A stretch of 53,332 bases of DNA from UBA2450 sp045132035 (GTDB lineage: Bacteria > Bacillota_I > Bacilli_A > RFN20 > CAG-826): positions 1-53,332 of the forward strand of contig JBGURM010000091.1 of assembly GCA_045132035.1 (NCBI GenBank). The letters are read 5' to 3'. Positions 42,210 to 51,044 of this stretch are shown here, piece after piece (position 1 is the stretch's first letter; each line of letters begins with the position of its first letter). The notes beneath the pieces were generated by a model. That model did no database searches. It saw only the letters and a list, made by a program, of their open reading frames with translations, and was not told where the DNA came from. Both the position numbers and the translations under genes were made by a program.

Positions 42210-42226
42210 CCTAATTATTTGAAGAG

Positions 42227-43552
42227 TTATTTACCACTTACGTTGATTTTCTTAATAAGCACTGATGGACACTTAATTCCAGATGCAAATTCTTTTGAAT
42301 CGTTACCAATTTCAGTAATTGAATTGAATAAATCAACAAGATTCCCTGAAATGGTAATAATATCTAAGCCGTGTGTGACCTTTCCGTTTTCAATCATAAA
42401 TCCTGTTGATTGAAGTGAGAAATTGCCACTTCTTGAGTTCAATCCTGCATGTAATCCGGTGACCTCAGTGATGTAAACGCCATTTCCGACTTCTTCGAAG
42501 AGTTGTTCAAGAGATTTCTTGCCTGGCTTCATAACTGGATACCAAGTGGAAGTATCAACTTTGCTTCCTCCACCGACAGAACCGTGTCCATTTGATTCAA
42601 CTCCATCAATTGCAGCGGTTGTTAAGTTATACAAATAATTTACAAGAATACCATTTTTGATAATTGGAAGGTTTTGAGTTGCTACACCTTCATCATCAAA
42701 CGATTTAGCAAATACCGTTTTTGATAAAGGCATGTCTTCAATTGTAACTTTTCTTGAGGCAACCTTTTGATTCAACTTATCAACAAATAGAGACGATTTC
42801 TTTTGAACTGACTCAGCGACCGCGCTAGAAATATAGGCACCCATAAACGCTTTAACAACATCTTGAGATAGAACTGCTTTGTAGGTTGATGATTCGCATT
42901 GGAATCCACCTAATTTAGAAGTTGCCTCTTTAACAATAGATTTTGCTAATTCATCAACATTAAACTTGGAATAATCGTTTCCAAAAGCTAAATCGAATCC
43001 AGTTTTAACTTGATCGCCTTCTTTTGCAACAGCGCCGCCATAATAAACATAGAAATTATTCTTTTGAACAAGCTTTAAACCGTGACTATTATAGATTGTG
43101 CTTGTTGATTTGCTTTCGCTGTAACCGACTGTTTCAACTTCGACAACTCTTTTGTCTTGTTCTTTAATTTTCTTTTCTAATTCATATAGTTTATTAAGCT
43201 TTAAATCTACAGAAATTTTTTCTAAATCCTTGTTAAAAGTGTTAATTTTACGATATTTTTCGCTTCCTTTGAAAATAAATACAGGATCGTTATTTTCGAT
43301 TACTGATGCGTTTTCAATAATGGCTTTAACAAATAGTTCTGCGGAGTTCTTATCATAGACATCACTGCTAATTGAACCCATTTTTCCATTATAAATACCT
43401 CTTGCTAAATAACTACTTGATAGACTTGATGTGTAATTATCAATTTCACCATGAAATAGACTAAATTCAAGAGAATAAGATGTTGAACAGGAGATTTCAC
43501 ACTCTGTAATTCCCGCCTTTTGGGCAAGTTCAAAAAACTTATCGAATTTCAT
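42227..43552 (-). CDS. TldD/PmbA-family protein, TldE-type subunit
   Basis: The 441-residue protein is the partner of the TldD next door. It starts MKFDKFFELAQKAGITECEIS and has the family parts LSSSYLARGIYNGKMG, NNFYVYYGGAVAKEG and GIKCPSVLIKKINVSG at the end. It lacks HExxxH, as expected for the non-catalytic PmbA/TldE subunit; the TldD-TldE heterodimer degrades peptides. Its start is directly at the TldD stop (the ATG at 43552 and the TAA share a base). Confidence 0.9.
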   Translation of the reverse strand: MKFDKFFELAQKAGITECEISCSTSYSLEFSLFHGEIDNYTSSLSSSYLARGIYNGKMGSISSDVYDKNSAELFVKAIIENASVIENNDPVFIFKGSEKYRKINTFNKDLEKISVDLKLNKLYELEKKIKEQDKRVVEVETVGYSESKSTSTIYNSHGLKLVQKNNFYVYYGGAVAKEGDQVKTGFDLAFGNDYSKFNVDELAKSIVKEATSKLGGFQCESSTYKAVLSQDVVKAFMGAYISSAVAESVQKKSSLFVDKLNQKVASRKVTIEDMPLSKTVFAKSFDDEGVATQNLPIIKNGILVNYLYNLTTAAIDGVESNGHGSVGGGSKVDTSTWYPVMKPGKKSLEQLFEEVGNGVYITEVTGLHAGLNSRSGNFSLQSTGFMIENGKVTHGLDIITISGNLVDLFNSITEIGNDSKEFASGIKCPSVLIKKINVSGK

Positions 43553-44952
43553 TATTTTAATTCTCCTCCTCTGCCACCAACAGTGATTTCACTTACTCTT
43601 AAAGTAGGTTGACCAACATTTGTTCTAATGCTTCCGCTTGCAGCGCCACACATGCCTTGTGCTAAAGCCAAATCGTTTCCAACCATATCGATCTTTTTGA
43701 GGATTTCTTCGCCTTTTCCAATTAAGGTTGCGCCTTTAACTGGTTCACAAACCTTTCCGTCTCTAATGATATAGGCTTCAGAGCATCCAAAATTGAATTC
43801 TCCGGTAGTTGGATCGACGCTTCCACCTGCAAAACCAACTGCATAAAGACCTAATTTTGTTGCTGCAATTATTTCTTCTGGTGTGGATTTACCATTATCA
43901 ATATATGTGTTACTCATTCTGCTTGTTGGGCAGTATTTATAGTTTTGTCTACGGCAAGAACCGTTTCCTTTTCTTCCCATTCTTCTTCCGTTGAAGTCAT
44001 CAATCATGAAGTTAACGAGTTTCCCGTCTTTAATTAAGACACGTTTTTCTCCTAGATTGCCTTCATCGTCAATATCAATTGAACCCCATTCGTTTGGAAT
44101 GGTGGAGTCATCAACGGCAGTAACAATTGGAGAAGCAATCATTTCTCCTTCTTTTCCTGCAAAGCAGCTTAAGCCTCTACTAACTGCACTAGCTTCAAGT
44201 GGGTGTCCACATGCTTCATGGAAAAGAACTCCGCCCCATCCATTACCAATAACAACTGGCATTTTTCCGGATGGGCATTCCTTGGCAGTAAGCATCATTA
44301 AAGCGGTTTCTGCAGCTTTTCTTGCCACTTTTCTAGGTTTAGCTTTGTCTTTGAAGTAGCTAATATCCATTTGGCAGCCAGGTCCTTCAAAGCTTGTTTC
44401 CATACCATTTTCATCAGCGGCAACTATTGAATACGCTATTCTGGCAAATTCGGTATCTCTTTGGAACCATTTTCCTTTCGAATTGAAGACTGTAACATTT
44501 TTATGGTTACAACCAAATGAACCAACATATCTTACGATTCTTGGATCGTTCATTGATTGAATTTCATCTGTACCTTCTCTGATGAGATCGATTTTTTCTT
44601 TCAATGGAATATCTTCGTAACTGTGGGTAATTGGATTTCTGTTTTTTGATCTAATCATTTCTAGTTTTGTAACAGTTATCAATCGTTCGCCCTTAAATGA
44701 TTTATTTAATGCGTCCGCTAATTCCATTAAACCTTTTCTAGATATATCGCTTGTATATCCATACACACATTGATTTTCTTTTAATAATCTTAACCCTGCT
44801 CCGAATGTAATGCCTGTTGAGCTTGAATTAACTTTGCTGTTTTCAATTGAAACTCCGTAGCCTCTACTGTTTTCAGCAAAAATCTCAGCGTAGTCAGCAC
44901 CAGTGGCAAGCATTTCATTAAGAACATCTATTGCAAGTTTCTTACTAATCAC
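43552..44952 (-). CDS. tldD: TldD-type metalloprotease subunit
   Basis: The 466-residue protein has the zinc motif HEACGH (H245, E246, H250) in GGVLFHEACGHPLEASAV, the hallmark of catalytic TldD. Other segments are RLLKENQCVYGYTSD and the end VSEITVGGRGGELK. The start codon is GTG at 44952, with AAAGGAGG well placed upstream. It forms a two-gene operon with TldE. A palindrome covers its -10 box. No modified-peptide precursor was identified, but such proteases mature peptides like microcin B17 or degrade antitoxins in other bacteria. Confidence 0.93.
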   Translation of the reverse strand: MISKKLAIDVLNEMLATGADYAEIFAENSRGYGVSIENSKVNSSSTGITFGAGLRLLKENQCVYGYTSDISRKGLMELADALNKSFKGERLITVTKLEMIRSKNRNPITHSYEDIPLKEKIDLIREGTDEIQSMNDPRIVRYVGSFGCNHKNVTVFNSKGKWFQRDTEFARIAYSIVAADENGMETSFEGPGCQMDISYFKDKAKPRKVARKAAETALMMLTAKECPSGKMPVVIGNGWGGVLFHEACGHPLEASAVSRGLSCFAGKEGEMIASPIVTAVDDSTIPNEWGSIDIDDEGNLGEKRVLIKDGKLVNFMIDDFNGRRMGRKGNGSCRRQNYKYCPTSRMSNTYIDNGKSTPEEIIAATKLGLYAVGFAGGSVDPTTGEFNFGCSEAYIIRDGKVCEPVKGATLIGKGEEILKKIDMVGNDLALAQGMCGAASGSIRTNVGQPTLRVSEITVGGRGGELK

Positions 44953-44976
44953 TAATATTTCCTCCTTTATTAAGAA

Positions 44977-45000
44977 AAGTATCTAAATTATAAGATACTT
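44977..45000 (-). promoter_or_regulatory. Palindrome over the tldD -10 box
   Basis: The perfect eight-base inverted repeat AAGTATCT (44977-44984) and AGATACTT (44993-45000) surrounds eight bases that hold, on the minus strand, most of TATAAT (complement of 44987-44992). It can be an operator or an mRNA 5' hairpin. No -35 box is clear. Confidence 0.45.
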
Positions 45001-45057
45001 GGCAACATAAATTAAATAGTTTCTTTTTCTAGTTATGTTCTTTAAAATAGTTATGCA

Positions 45058-46092
45058 ATGAAAATTAGAATAAATATGCTTAGTAACGCTGATGTAGCTA
45101 AGGGACAAGGGGTTGCTAGTGCATATAATGAACAAGTCAATCTGGTTAAAAAAATAGATGATTTTGATATATTCATTAATTCAAAGTCATCAGAATTTGA
45201 CATTTATCATATTCATAGTGTTAATCCATCCTATAAATTAAGAATGAACAAAAAGCATTTAAATATTGTTTATGTTCACTTTATTCCTGAAAAGAATCAT
45301 GAAAGTATTAAGCTACCAAAACCAGCGGAAAAATTATTTGATAGTTATGTTAATTCGTTTTATAGAAAAGCGGATGAATTAGTAGTGGTGAATCCATGCT
45401 TTATTAGTGACCTTGAAAAGCTTGGAATTCCAAAAGAAAAAATAACCTATATACCAAATTATGTTGATCACACAACTTTTAGGCCTCTATCAAAAGAAGA
45501 AATCTCCAAAATTAAAGATAAATATAACATTCCTCATGACAAATTTGTCGTTCTAGGATGTGGCCAAATACAAACAAGAAAGGGCTTCGATGATTTTATT
45601 AACACTGCGACACTCAGTCCTGATATTCAGTTCATTTGGGTTGGTGGATTTTCATTTGGAAGAATAATGCACGGATATAGAAAATATAAGAAATTATTGA
45701 AAAATTTGCCACAAAACGTCATTCATATAGAGATTTTAGATAGAAAATACATGAATGAGATATTTAACGCATGTGATGTTCTATTCATGCCTTCTTTTAT
45801 GGAGCTTTTCCCGATGACAATATTAGAAATGGCGAACGTTCATAAGCCAGTTCTTCTTAGGAATCTTGAATTATATGAGCCAATTCTATTTGGGAAATTC
45901 GCTAAAGGAACGAACCCTGAAGAGTTTTCGGCAGAGTTATATAAAATGATGGTGGACGCAACCTACTATACCGAACAAGTTAACAACTCAATTTTCATCT
46001 CGGATTTTTATAATGAAGATGTATTAAAAAAGACTTGGAAAGAATACTATCAACGAGTTTTTATTAAATGGAAATCGAAAAAGAATAATTAA
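45058..46092 (+). CDS. Glycosyltransferase family 4 protein
   Basis: The 344-residue protein has the GT-B fold of GT4: MKIRINMLSNADVAKGQGVASAYNEQV at the start, the N-terminal lobe with YHIHSVNPSYKL, and the donor lobe with PNYVDHTTFRPLSKEEI, VVLGCGQIQTRKGFDDFINTA, and the acidic motif FMPSFMELFPMTILEMA (E-x7-E-like). It resembles the diglucosyldiacylglycerol-type transferases of Firmicutes that make glycolipids, so a membrane lipid role is a fair guess. A -10-like TAAAAT at 45043-45048 is ten bases before the ATG and there is no Shine-Dalgarno sequence, suggesting an almost leaderless mRNA. Confidence 0.85.
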   Translation: MKIRINMLSNADVAKGQGVASAYNEQVNLVKKIDDFDIFINSKSSEFDIYHIHSVNPSYKLRMNKKHLNIVYVHFIPEKNHESIKLPKPAEKLFDSYVNSFYRKADELVVVNPCFISDLEKLGIPKEKITYIPNYVDHTTFRPLSKEEISKIKDKYNIPHDKFVVLGCGQIQTRKGFDDFINTATLSPDIQFIWVGGFSFGRIMHGYRKYKKLLKNLPQNVIHIEILDRKYMNEIFNACDVLFMPSFMELFPMTILEMANVHKPVLLRNLELYEPILFGKFAKGTNPEEFSAELYKMMVDATYYTEQVNNSIFISDFYNEDVLKKTWKEYYQRVFIKWKSKKNN

Positions 46093-46125
46093 TCATATAA
46101 AATAAAATGGAAGGCAGGTATTTGT

Positions 46126-46581
46126 ATGAATAAATATATGAGAATGGCAATTAACGAAGCAAGAAAAGGTATTCGCAACCAACATGGCGGTCCCTTTGGC
46201 GCAGTTATTGTTAAAGATGGTGTTGTTGTTGGAAAAGGACACAACCAAGTTCTTAAAAACAACGATCCAACATGCCACGGCGAGATGATGGCGATTCATA
46301 AAGCGTGTAAAACACTTGGAACATTTGATTTGTCTGGATGCGAATTATACACGACAGGAGAACCATGCCCAATGTGCATGTCTGCAATCTTATGGGCAAA
46401 CATTGATAAGGTATATTATGGTTGTAATATCATTGATACCGAAAATATTGGTTTCAGAGACAAAAAATTCTACGATATGCAACAACCAGGCGAAAGAGAA
46501 AAGCTTGTTGTTGAATTAGATAGAAAAGCTTGCCTTAAGTTATATGCTGAATATGAGAGCTTAACTCATAAACTATATTAA
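46126..46581 (+). CDS. guaD: Guanine deaminase (nucleoside/cytidine deaminase family)
   Basis: The 151-residue protein has the zinc motifs H51-G-E53 and C81-P-M-C84 of the cytidine-deaminase fold. The start MNKYMRMAINEARKGIRNQHGG and the segment HGGPFGAVIVKDG are close to Bacillus guanine deaminase, which turns guanine into xanthine. HGE rather than HAE separates it from the TadA in the same window. GGCAGGT lies upstream. It lies near a molybdenum hydroxylase that could use xanthine. Confidence 0.85.
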   Translation: MNKYMRMAINEARKGIRNQHGGPFGAVIVKDGVVVGKGHNQVLKNNDPTCHGEMMAIHKACKTLGTFDLSGCELYTTGEPCPMCMSAILWANIDKVYYGCNIIDTENIGFRDKKFYDMQQPGEREKLVVELDRKACLKLYAEYESLTHKLY

Positions 46582-46601
46582 TTAAGAACATTTAGATACT
46601 T

Positions 46602-46630
46602 AAAAAGGCCAATTTGAATTTGGCCTTTTT
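46602..46630 (+). terminator. Intrinsic terminator after guaD
   Basis: The eleven-base stem AAAAAGGCCAA (46602-46612) with TTGGCCTTTTT (46620-46630) is flanked by A and T runs, so it can serve guaD and the convergent arcC. Confidence 0.92.
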
Positions 46631-46656
46631 TGATAAAATAAAGGGTTTCTTATATG

Positions 46657-47571
46657 TTATTTGATTATTGTTCCGCTTTTTTCTTCAAACGCTAGAGCGG
46701 CATTTTCTAATGCAGCAATAATTGCGGTTTTTCCTTTTGCTTTAGTCAAGAATTTAACACATGCATTCACTTTTGGATACATGCTGCCTTTAGCAAAATA
46801 ATCACCTTTAAGATATTCTTTAATTTCATCTAAAGAAACGTTTCCTAATTTCTTTTCATTTGGTTGACGATAATTGATACAAACATTATCAATTGCAGTT
46901 AGGATTACTAAATAATCGGCGTCAACTAGTTCTGCAACTAATGCTGAAGCGTAGTCTTTGTCAATGACCGCAGCAACACCGGTTAGTTTGTTTCCTTCTC
47001 TAATAACAGGTATGCCACCTCCGCCTGCGCAGATAACAACATCGCCTTTCTTAACTAAGGAAGAAATTATTTCTTTTTCTTCAATATCGATTGGAAGTGG
47101 TGAAGGTACAACTCTTCTATATCCTCTACCTGCATCTTCCTTCATTGTGCAGCCTTTTTCTTTGGCAATTACTTCTGCTTCTTCTTTGGAGTAGAAAGTT
47201 CCAACTGGTTTTGATGGATTTTGGAATAAAGGATCATTCTTATCTACAACAACTTGGGTAACGATTGTAGCGACATTTCTTTTTACACCTTGTTTTCTTA
47301 ATTCGTTTTGTAATGCATTTTGTAAATGGAAGCCAATATATCCTTGTGACATCGCGCCACATTCTGGGAAAGGCATATCCGGAACACTCTTAGCTTCGCT
47401 AAAAGCATTGTTAATCATACCAACTTGTGGACCATTGCCATGTACAATTACCACTTCATGACCATCTTTCATTAACTTAACAATATAGCTAGCTACGTTA
47501 CTAACTAGATTCTTTTGTTCTTCAGCGTTATTGCCTAAAGCATTACCGCCTAAACTGACGACATATCTCAT
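46657..47571 (-). CDS. arcC: Carbamate kinase
   Basis: The 304-residue protein converts carbamoyl phosphate and ADP to carbamate and ATP. Signatures are VVSLGGNALG near the start, VIVHGNGPQVGM, YIGFHLQNALQNEL, CAGGGGIPVI and DKDYASALVAE. No arginine deiminase or ornithine carbamoyltransferase is near; carbamate kinases also occur in purine-degradation gene sets next to molybdenum hydroxylases, and that fits the genes to the right. Length is normal. Confidence 0.95.
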   Translation of the reverse strand: MRYVVSLGGNALGNNAEEQKNLVSNVASYIVKLMKDGHEVVIVHGNGPQVGMINNAFSEAKSVPDMPFPECGAMSQGYIGFHLQNALQNELRKQGVKRNVATIVTQVVVDKNDPLFQNPSKPVGTFYSKEEAEVIAKEKGCTMKEDAGRGYRRVVPSPLPIDIEEKEIISSLVKKGDVVICAGGGGIPVIREGNKLTGVAAVIDKDYASALVAELVDADYLVILTAIDNVCINYRQPNEKKLGNVSLDEIKEYLKGDYFAKGSMYPKVNACVKFLTKAKGKTAIIAALENAALAFEEKSGTIIK

Positions 47572-47668
47572 AAATAAAACCTCTTCAACAAAATAAATAT
47601 ACCATTTTATACGCCAAACAAATAATAATTGTTTGTGCTTAATAAAAAAAGAGTAAAATAATGATACT

Positions 47669-48442
47669 ATGTATCCCGATTTATTTGGTATTAATGGATT
47701 CTCAATGACGTTTATGATTATCGTAGGCGCAGTTATGGCCGCGATATTGCTTTTTATTTATCTACATAAAAAAGGAGTACATTCAAGCCAATTCTTAGAC
47801 TTAGCAATAGTTGTGATTACCACCGTTTTTATGGGTGTTGTTTTTGCAATCTTGTTTGAGAATGTTTATGAAGCCATAAAACACAACATTTATGGGCAGC
47901 CACAACATTGGACTTGGGGTATGACTTTTTATGGTGGATTAGTCGGTGGAATTCCAACCTTCTTATTGGCTTACAAGTACTATTATTTAAAGCACGGTGA
48001 ACCAATATTAGACAAGATAGTTATCATTGCTCCGGCGTGCATTACTTTAGGCCATGCATTTGGAAGAATCGGATGCTTTTTATCTGGATGCTGTTATGGC
48101 ATTCCAACAGAACCAGGATCAGGAATTGTTTTTCCTGGAATGGACCATCCGGTCGTCCCAACCCAGCTAATTGAGTCTGTGTTTTTATTCGTCTTAACAG
48201 CTGCATTAGTCGTGTTTGCGTTTAGATTTGATTTTTCATACAATTTTGTAATTTATGCGGTATTTTATGGAATTTTTAGATTTATTATCGAATTTTTCAG
48301 AGGCGATGAGAGAGGACAATTAGCAGGATTATCCCCTTCTCAATACTGGTGTATAGTTCTAGTTGTCGGTGCGATTCCTCTATATTTCTATTTAAAGAAG
48401 AAAATGCCTAAATCACAGGAGGACAAGAATAATGAAATTTAA
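47669..48442 (+). CDS. Lgt-like membrane protein with variant signature
   Basis: The 257-residue protein has seven membrane segments and the general plan of prolipoprotein diacylglyceryl transferase. Residue 88 is Tyr in MTFYGG, where classic Lgt has the essential His of HGG, and the signature reads GRIGCFLSGCCYG (133-144) with cysteines where Lgt has GNFIN. Arg133, Arg211 and Arg215 are kept. This variant is common in anaerobes and is usually called Lgt, but a different lipid or acceptor is possible. A -10-like TAAAAT at 47654-47659 lies ten bases before the ATG without a Shine-Dalgarno sequence. It overlaps the next gene by 11 bases. Confidence 0.75.
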   Translation: MYPDLFGINGFSMTFMIIVGAVMAAILLFIYLHKKGVHSSQFLDLAIVVITTVFMGVVFAILFENVYEAIKHNIYGQPQHWTWGMTFYGGLVGGIPTFLLAYKYYYLKHGEPILDKIVIIAPACITLGHAFGRIGCFLSGCCYGIPTEPGSGIVFPGMDHPVVPTQLIESVFLFVLTAALVVFAFRFDFSYNFVIYAVFYGIFRFIIEFFRGDERGQLAGLSPSQYWCIVLVVGAIPLYFYLKKKMPKSQEDKNNEI

Positions 48443-49184
48443 GATTTTGGATATTTTATTGTTCGCTTTGCTCTTTGTTTTTGTTAATGCTTTTCCTGTT
48501 GATCTTTTTCCTCTTGCGATTACCGAGCAGCTCATTGTTAGACTGTGTTTGAGATTTGTCCTACTTTTGTATTATATTTATCTATTATGGAGATACAGAA
48601 TTAATCTCTTTAAATTTGCCAATTATCGTAGAGGAATGCTCTTTATTCCTTTTGTTATCATTTGTTTTTCAAATCTCATCGCTGCCGCTATTGCGGGATC
48701 AGATTTTACAGTTTCAATTAATCCAGTATTATTGTCGTTAACTATTGTTTATCATTTGTTTGGAGTCATTATTGAAGAGTTGCTCTTTAGATTTTTTATA
48801 CAAAATTCTCTAGTCTTTGCTTCTTCAATCAAAAGAATATTAGCTAGCGCTGGAATTTTCGCTCTATTTCATTTGATTAATATTGTCAATGTAAGTTCTG
48901 TTGATGCACTTGTTGATGTATTAACTCAAGTTGTATATGCCTTTGGGTTAGGATTACTTCTTGGACTTATTTATGAGTATACATATTCGATTCCATTATG
49001 TGTTACTTTCCACTTTATATTTAATTTCACTAATTTAATATTAGTGCACGATATATTCCATTTAGCGATTCCTGCATTAGTCTATTACTTAACTGCTGTT
49101 ATTTGTGGTTTGGTTGTTGGAGTTTACGCTTTTCTTATTTATTTCTTCGTATTAAGAAGAAACGATCGATATTTTAGAGAATAG
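48432..49184 (+). CDS. CPBP-family intramembrane metalloprotease
   Basis: The 250-residue protein has about eight membrane segments and the CPBP (CAAX/bacteriocin-processing) motifs: EELLFRFFIQN at about 116-126, FALFHLIN near 138 and CVTFHFIFNFTN near 190, which build the Glu/His active site. AGGAGG precedes the start, which lies within the Lgt-like gene. Members process prenylated proteins or give bacteriocin self-immunity; the substrate here is unknown. Confidence 0.88.
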   Translation: MKFKILDILLFALLFVFVNAFPVDLFPLAITEQLIVRLCLRFVLLLYYIYLLWRYRINLFKFANYRRGMLFIPFVIICFSNLIAAAIAGSDFTVSINPVLLSLTIVYHLFGVIIEELLFRFFIQNSLVFASSIKRILASAGIFALFHLINIVNVSSVDALVDVLTQVVYAFGLGLLLGLIYEYTYSIPLCVTFHFIFNFTNLILVHDIFHLAIPALVYYLTAVICGLVVGVYAFLIYFFVLRRNDRYFRE

Positions 49185-49193
49185 CCTTTTTCA

Positions 49194-49222
49194 TTGAATA
49201 TATTTCATTTTCAAAATACAAT
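49194..49222 (+). promoter_or_regulatory. Promoter of mocA, giving a leaderless start
   Basis: TTGAAT (49194-49199) and TACAAT (49217-49222) are exactly 17 bases apart. The expected transcript start, six or seven bases later, is at 49228-49229, only about three bases before the ATG at 49232. No ribosome binding site is present. Confidence 0.7.
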
Positions 49223-49231
49223 TTTATTGTA

Positions 49232-49783
49232 ATGACGGAATGTATTATTCTTGCTGGTGGTAAATCAACCAGAATGAAAACAAACAAAATGCTTTTGGAT
49301 TACAAAGGTCATCCTTTGATTTGGCACACAATCAAATCGTTTGAAGGCCTTGTTTCAAAAATTATTGTAGTTACTGGTAAATACGATAAAGAAATTAGAG
49401 ACGCCTTAGTTGGTGAGCAAGTCACTTTTGTCTATAACAAAGATTATGAACTAGGGATGTTTTCTAGTGTTATAGAAGGCATAAAAGCCACAAACGAAGA
49501 TTTCTTTATTATCCCTGGAGATTGTCCATTTGTTAAAAAAGAAACAATTAAAATAATGCTTAACTCAAACGGGGATATTAGAGTGCCTTCTTATCACGAT
49601 AAAGATGGCCATCCAATTTTTATATCCAAAAAATATAAAGACGAATTACTTAGATTACCGCTAGATTATAATCTAAAGTTATTTCGTGATAGCAAAAAAT
49701 ATGAGATAATAAACGTCGAAGACAAAAACATAGTGATAAATCTAAATAATTTTTTAGATTATCAAGACATTGATGTTAACTGA
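49232..49783 (+). CDS. mocA: Molybdenum cofactor cytidylyltransferase (MocA-like)
   Basis: The 183-residue protein has the nucleotidyltransferase start ILAGGKSTRMKTNKMLLDYKG with the GxxxRMxxxK signature and the acidic IIPGDCPFVKKE motif. Its neighbours, the xanthine-dehydrogenase-type subunits, argue for MocA, which forms molybdopterin cytosine dinucleotide, rather than MobA or a sugar nucleotidyltransferase. It starts without a leader. The xanthine-dehydrogenase FAD-subunit gene follows 14 bases after its stop. Confidence 0.85.
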   Translation: MTECIILAGGKSTRMKTNKMLLDYKGHPLIWHTIKSFEGLVSKIIVVTGKYDKEIRDALVGEQVTFVYNKDYELGMFSSVIEGIKATNEDFFIIPGDCPFVKKETIKIMLNSNGDIRVPSYHDKDGHPIFISKKYKDELLRLPLDYNLKLFRDSKKYEIINVEDKNIVINLNNFLDYQDIDVN

Positions 49784-49797
49784 GAAATGGAGATAGT

Positions 49798-50592
49798 ATG
49801 AAAGTGAATGAATACTACCGTGCATCTTCTTTAGAAGATGCCTATCGTAAGTTACAAGAAAATCCAAAGAACCTAATTCTCGCTGGCGGACTTTGGATTA
49901 AGAAAATCGGACAAGACTGCAACGCCCTTGTTGATTTATCTACCCTTGGCTTAAACAAAATCAGCGAAACAAAAGATGAAGTGATCGTTGGAAGCATGGT
50001 CACACAAAGAGATTTTGAGAACTCTAACATTGTTAGAAGCTTGTTTAATGATTCAATTGCTTTTTCTGTTAGAGAGATCATGGGAGTTAATTTCCGTAAT
50101 ATTGCCACCATAGGTGGATCAATTATCGGAAGATATCCTTTCTCTGATGTCATTACTGGTTTATTACCATATGATGTCACTTTGGAGTTTTATCCAGAGC
50201 AAATGATGAGTTTTGAAGATTATTTAGCCTATAAAGGAAAATTGAATTCAATATTAGTTGCTATTCATATCAAAAAAGGTAATGGAAGTGGATTCTATAA
50301 GAAGGTAAAGACAACCGCATTAGATTTCCCTATTATCAATTTTGGTATTGCAAAAGTGAATGGAAAATATCGTATTGCTGTAGGCGCTAGACCACTGGTT
50401 GGAACATTGGCTAAAAAAGCAATGGAATACCTCAATTCACAAGATAAATTAGACCAAGAATCATATAAGAAAGCCGCTGAAATTGCTTCTGAGGAGCTTA
50501 TGTTACTTGATAATAAAGACGCCTCTAAAGACTATAGATGTGACCTAGTTAAAGTATATGTTAGACGTGGTCTAGAGGAGGTAAGTAAATAA
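49798..50592 (+). CDS. Molybdenum hydroxylase FAD-binding subunit (xanthine dehydrogenase type)
   Basis: The 264-residue protein is the medium subunit. It has the FAD-binding signature LILAGGLWIKKI near the start, VNFRNIATIGGSI in the middle (the N-I-A-T-x-GGS motif) and a C-terminal CO-dehydrogenase-flavoprotein-like part with LRCDL-type ending YRCDLVKVYVRRGLEEV. It passes electrons from the iron-sulfur subunit to NAD. It overlaps the start of the iron-sulfur gene by one base. Confidence 0.9.
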   Translation: MKVNEYYRASSLEDAYRKLQENPKNLILAGGLWIKKIGQDCNALVDLSTLGLNKISETKDEVIVGSMVTQRDFENSNIVRSLFNDSIAFSVREIMGVNFRNIATIGGSIIGRYPFSDVITGLLPYDVTLEFYPEQMMSFEDYLAYKGKLNSILVAIHIKKGNGSGFYKKVKTTALDFPIINFGIAKVNGKYRIAVGARPLVGTLAKKAMEYLNSQDKLDQESYKKAAEIASEELMLLDNKDASKDYRCDLVKVYVRRGLEEVSK

Positions 50593-51041
50593 TGTTAGTT
50601 ACTTTCTATTTAAATAACGTTGAAGTTAGCTACGCCATTAAACCTGGCGAATATTTAGCGAACACTTTACGTAGACACGGAATCAAATCTATTAAAATCG
50701 GATGCAACGAATCAACATGTGGTTCTTGCACATTATTAGTTGAAGGAAAGCCAATGATGAGCTGCTCTATTTTAACTGCCTCCATTGAAGGAAAACACAT
50801 TACCACAATTGAAGGCATTCAAGAAGAAGCCGCAAAAATTTCTAGTTACTTTTCTAAAGAAGGAGCGGATCAATGCGGATTCTGCAATGTTGGTTTTGCT
50901 TTAGTCATTTATTCTCTTAAGAGAGAATATCAGAATCCAACCGATGAAGAAATTAATAATTATATAGTCGGAAATCTTTGTAGATGCTCAGGTCTACAAT
51001 CTCATATGAAGGCTATTAGAGCCTATTTGAAGGAGGAATAA
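50592..51041 (+). CDS. Molybdenum hydroxylase 2Fe-2S subunit (xanthine dehydrogenase type)
   Basis: The 149-residue protein carries two [2Fe-2S] clusters. C38, C43, C46 and C58 form the plant-ferredoxin-like one (GCNESTCGSC), and C95, C98, C130 and C132 the second (CGFC, LCRC). It moves electrons from the molybdenum subunit to the FAD subunit. Length is typical. It lies directly between the FAD and molybdenum subunit genes. Confidence 0.95.
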   Translation: MLVTFYLNNVEVSYAIKPGEYLANTLRRHGIKSIKIGCNESTCGSCTLLVEGKPMMSCSILTASIEGKHITTIEGIQEEAAKISSYFSKEGADQCGFCNVGFALVIYSLKREYQNPTDEEINNYIVGNLCRCSGLQSHMKAIRAYLKEE

Positions 51042-51044
51042 GCG

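Noticed and set aside
42125..42226. Possible magnesium M-box riboswitch before mgtE
   Set aside because: The gap is only about 100 bases and is largely taken up by the terminator of the TldE gene's neighbourhood; no M-box core was found.
46093..46125. Purine riboswitch before guaD, or before the mocA/xanthine dehydrogenase genes
   Set aside because: The leaders are too short (about 30 bases before guaD and about 3 bases expected before mocA).
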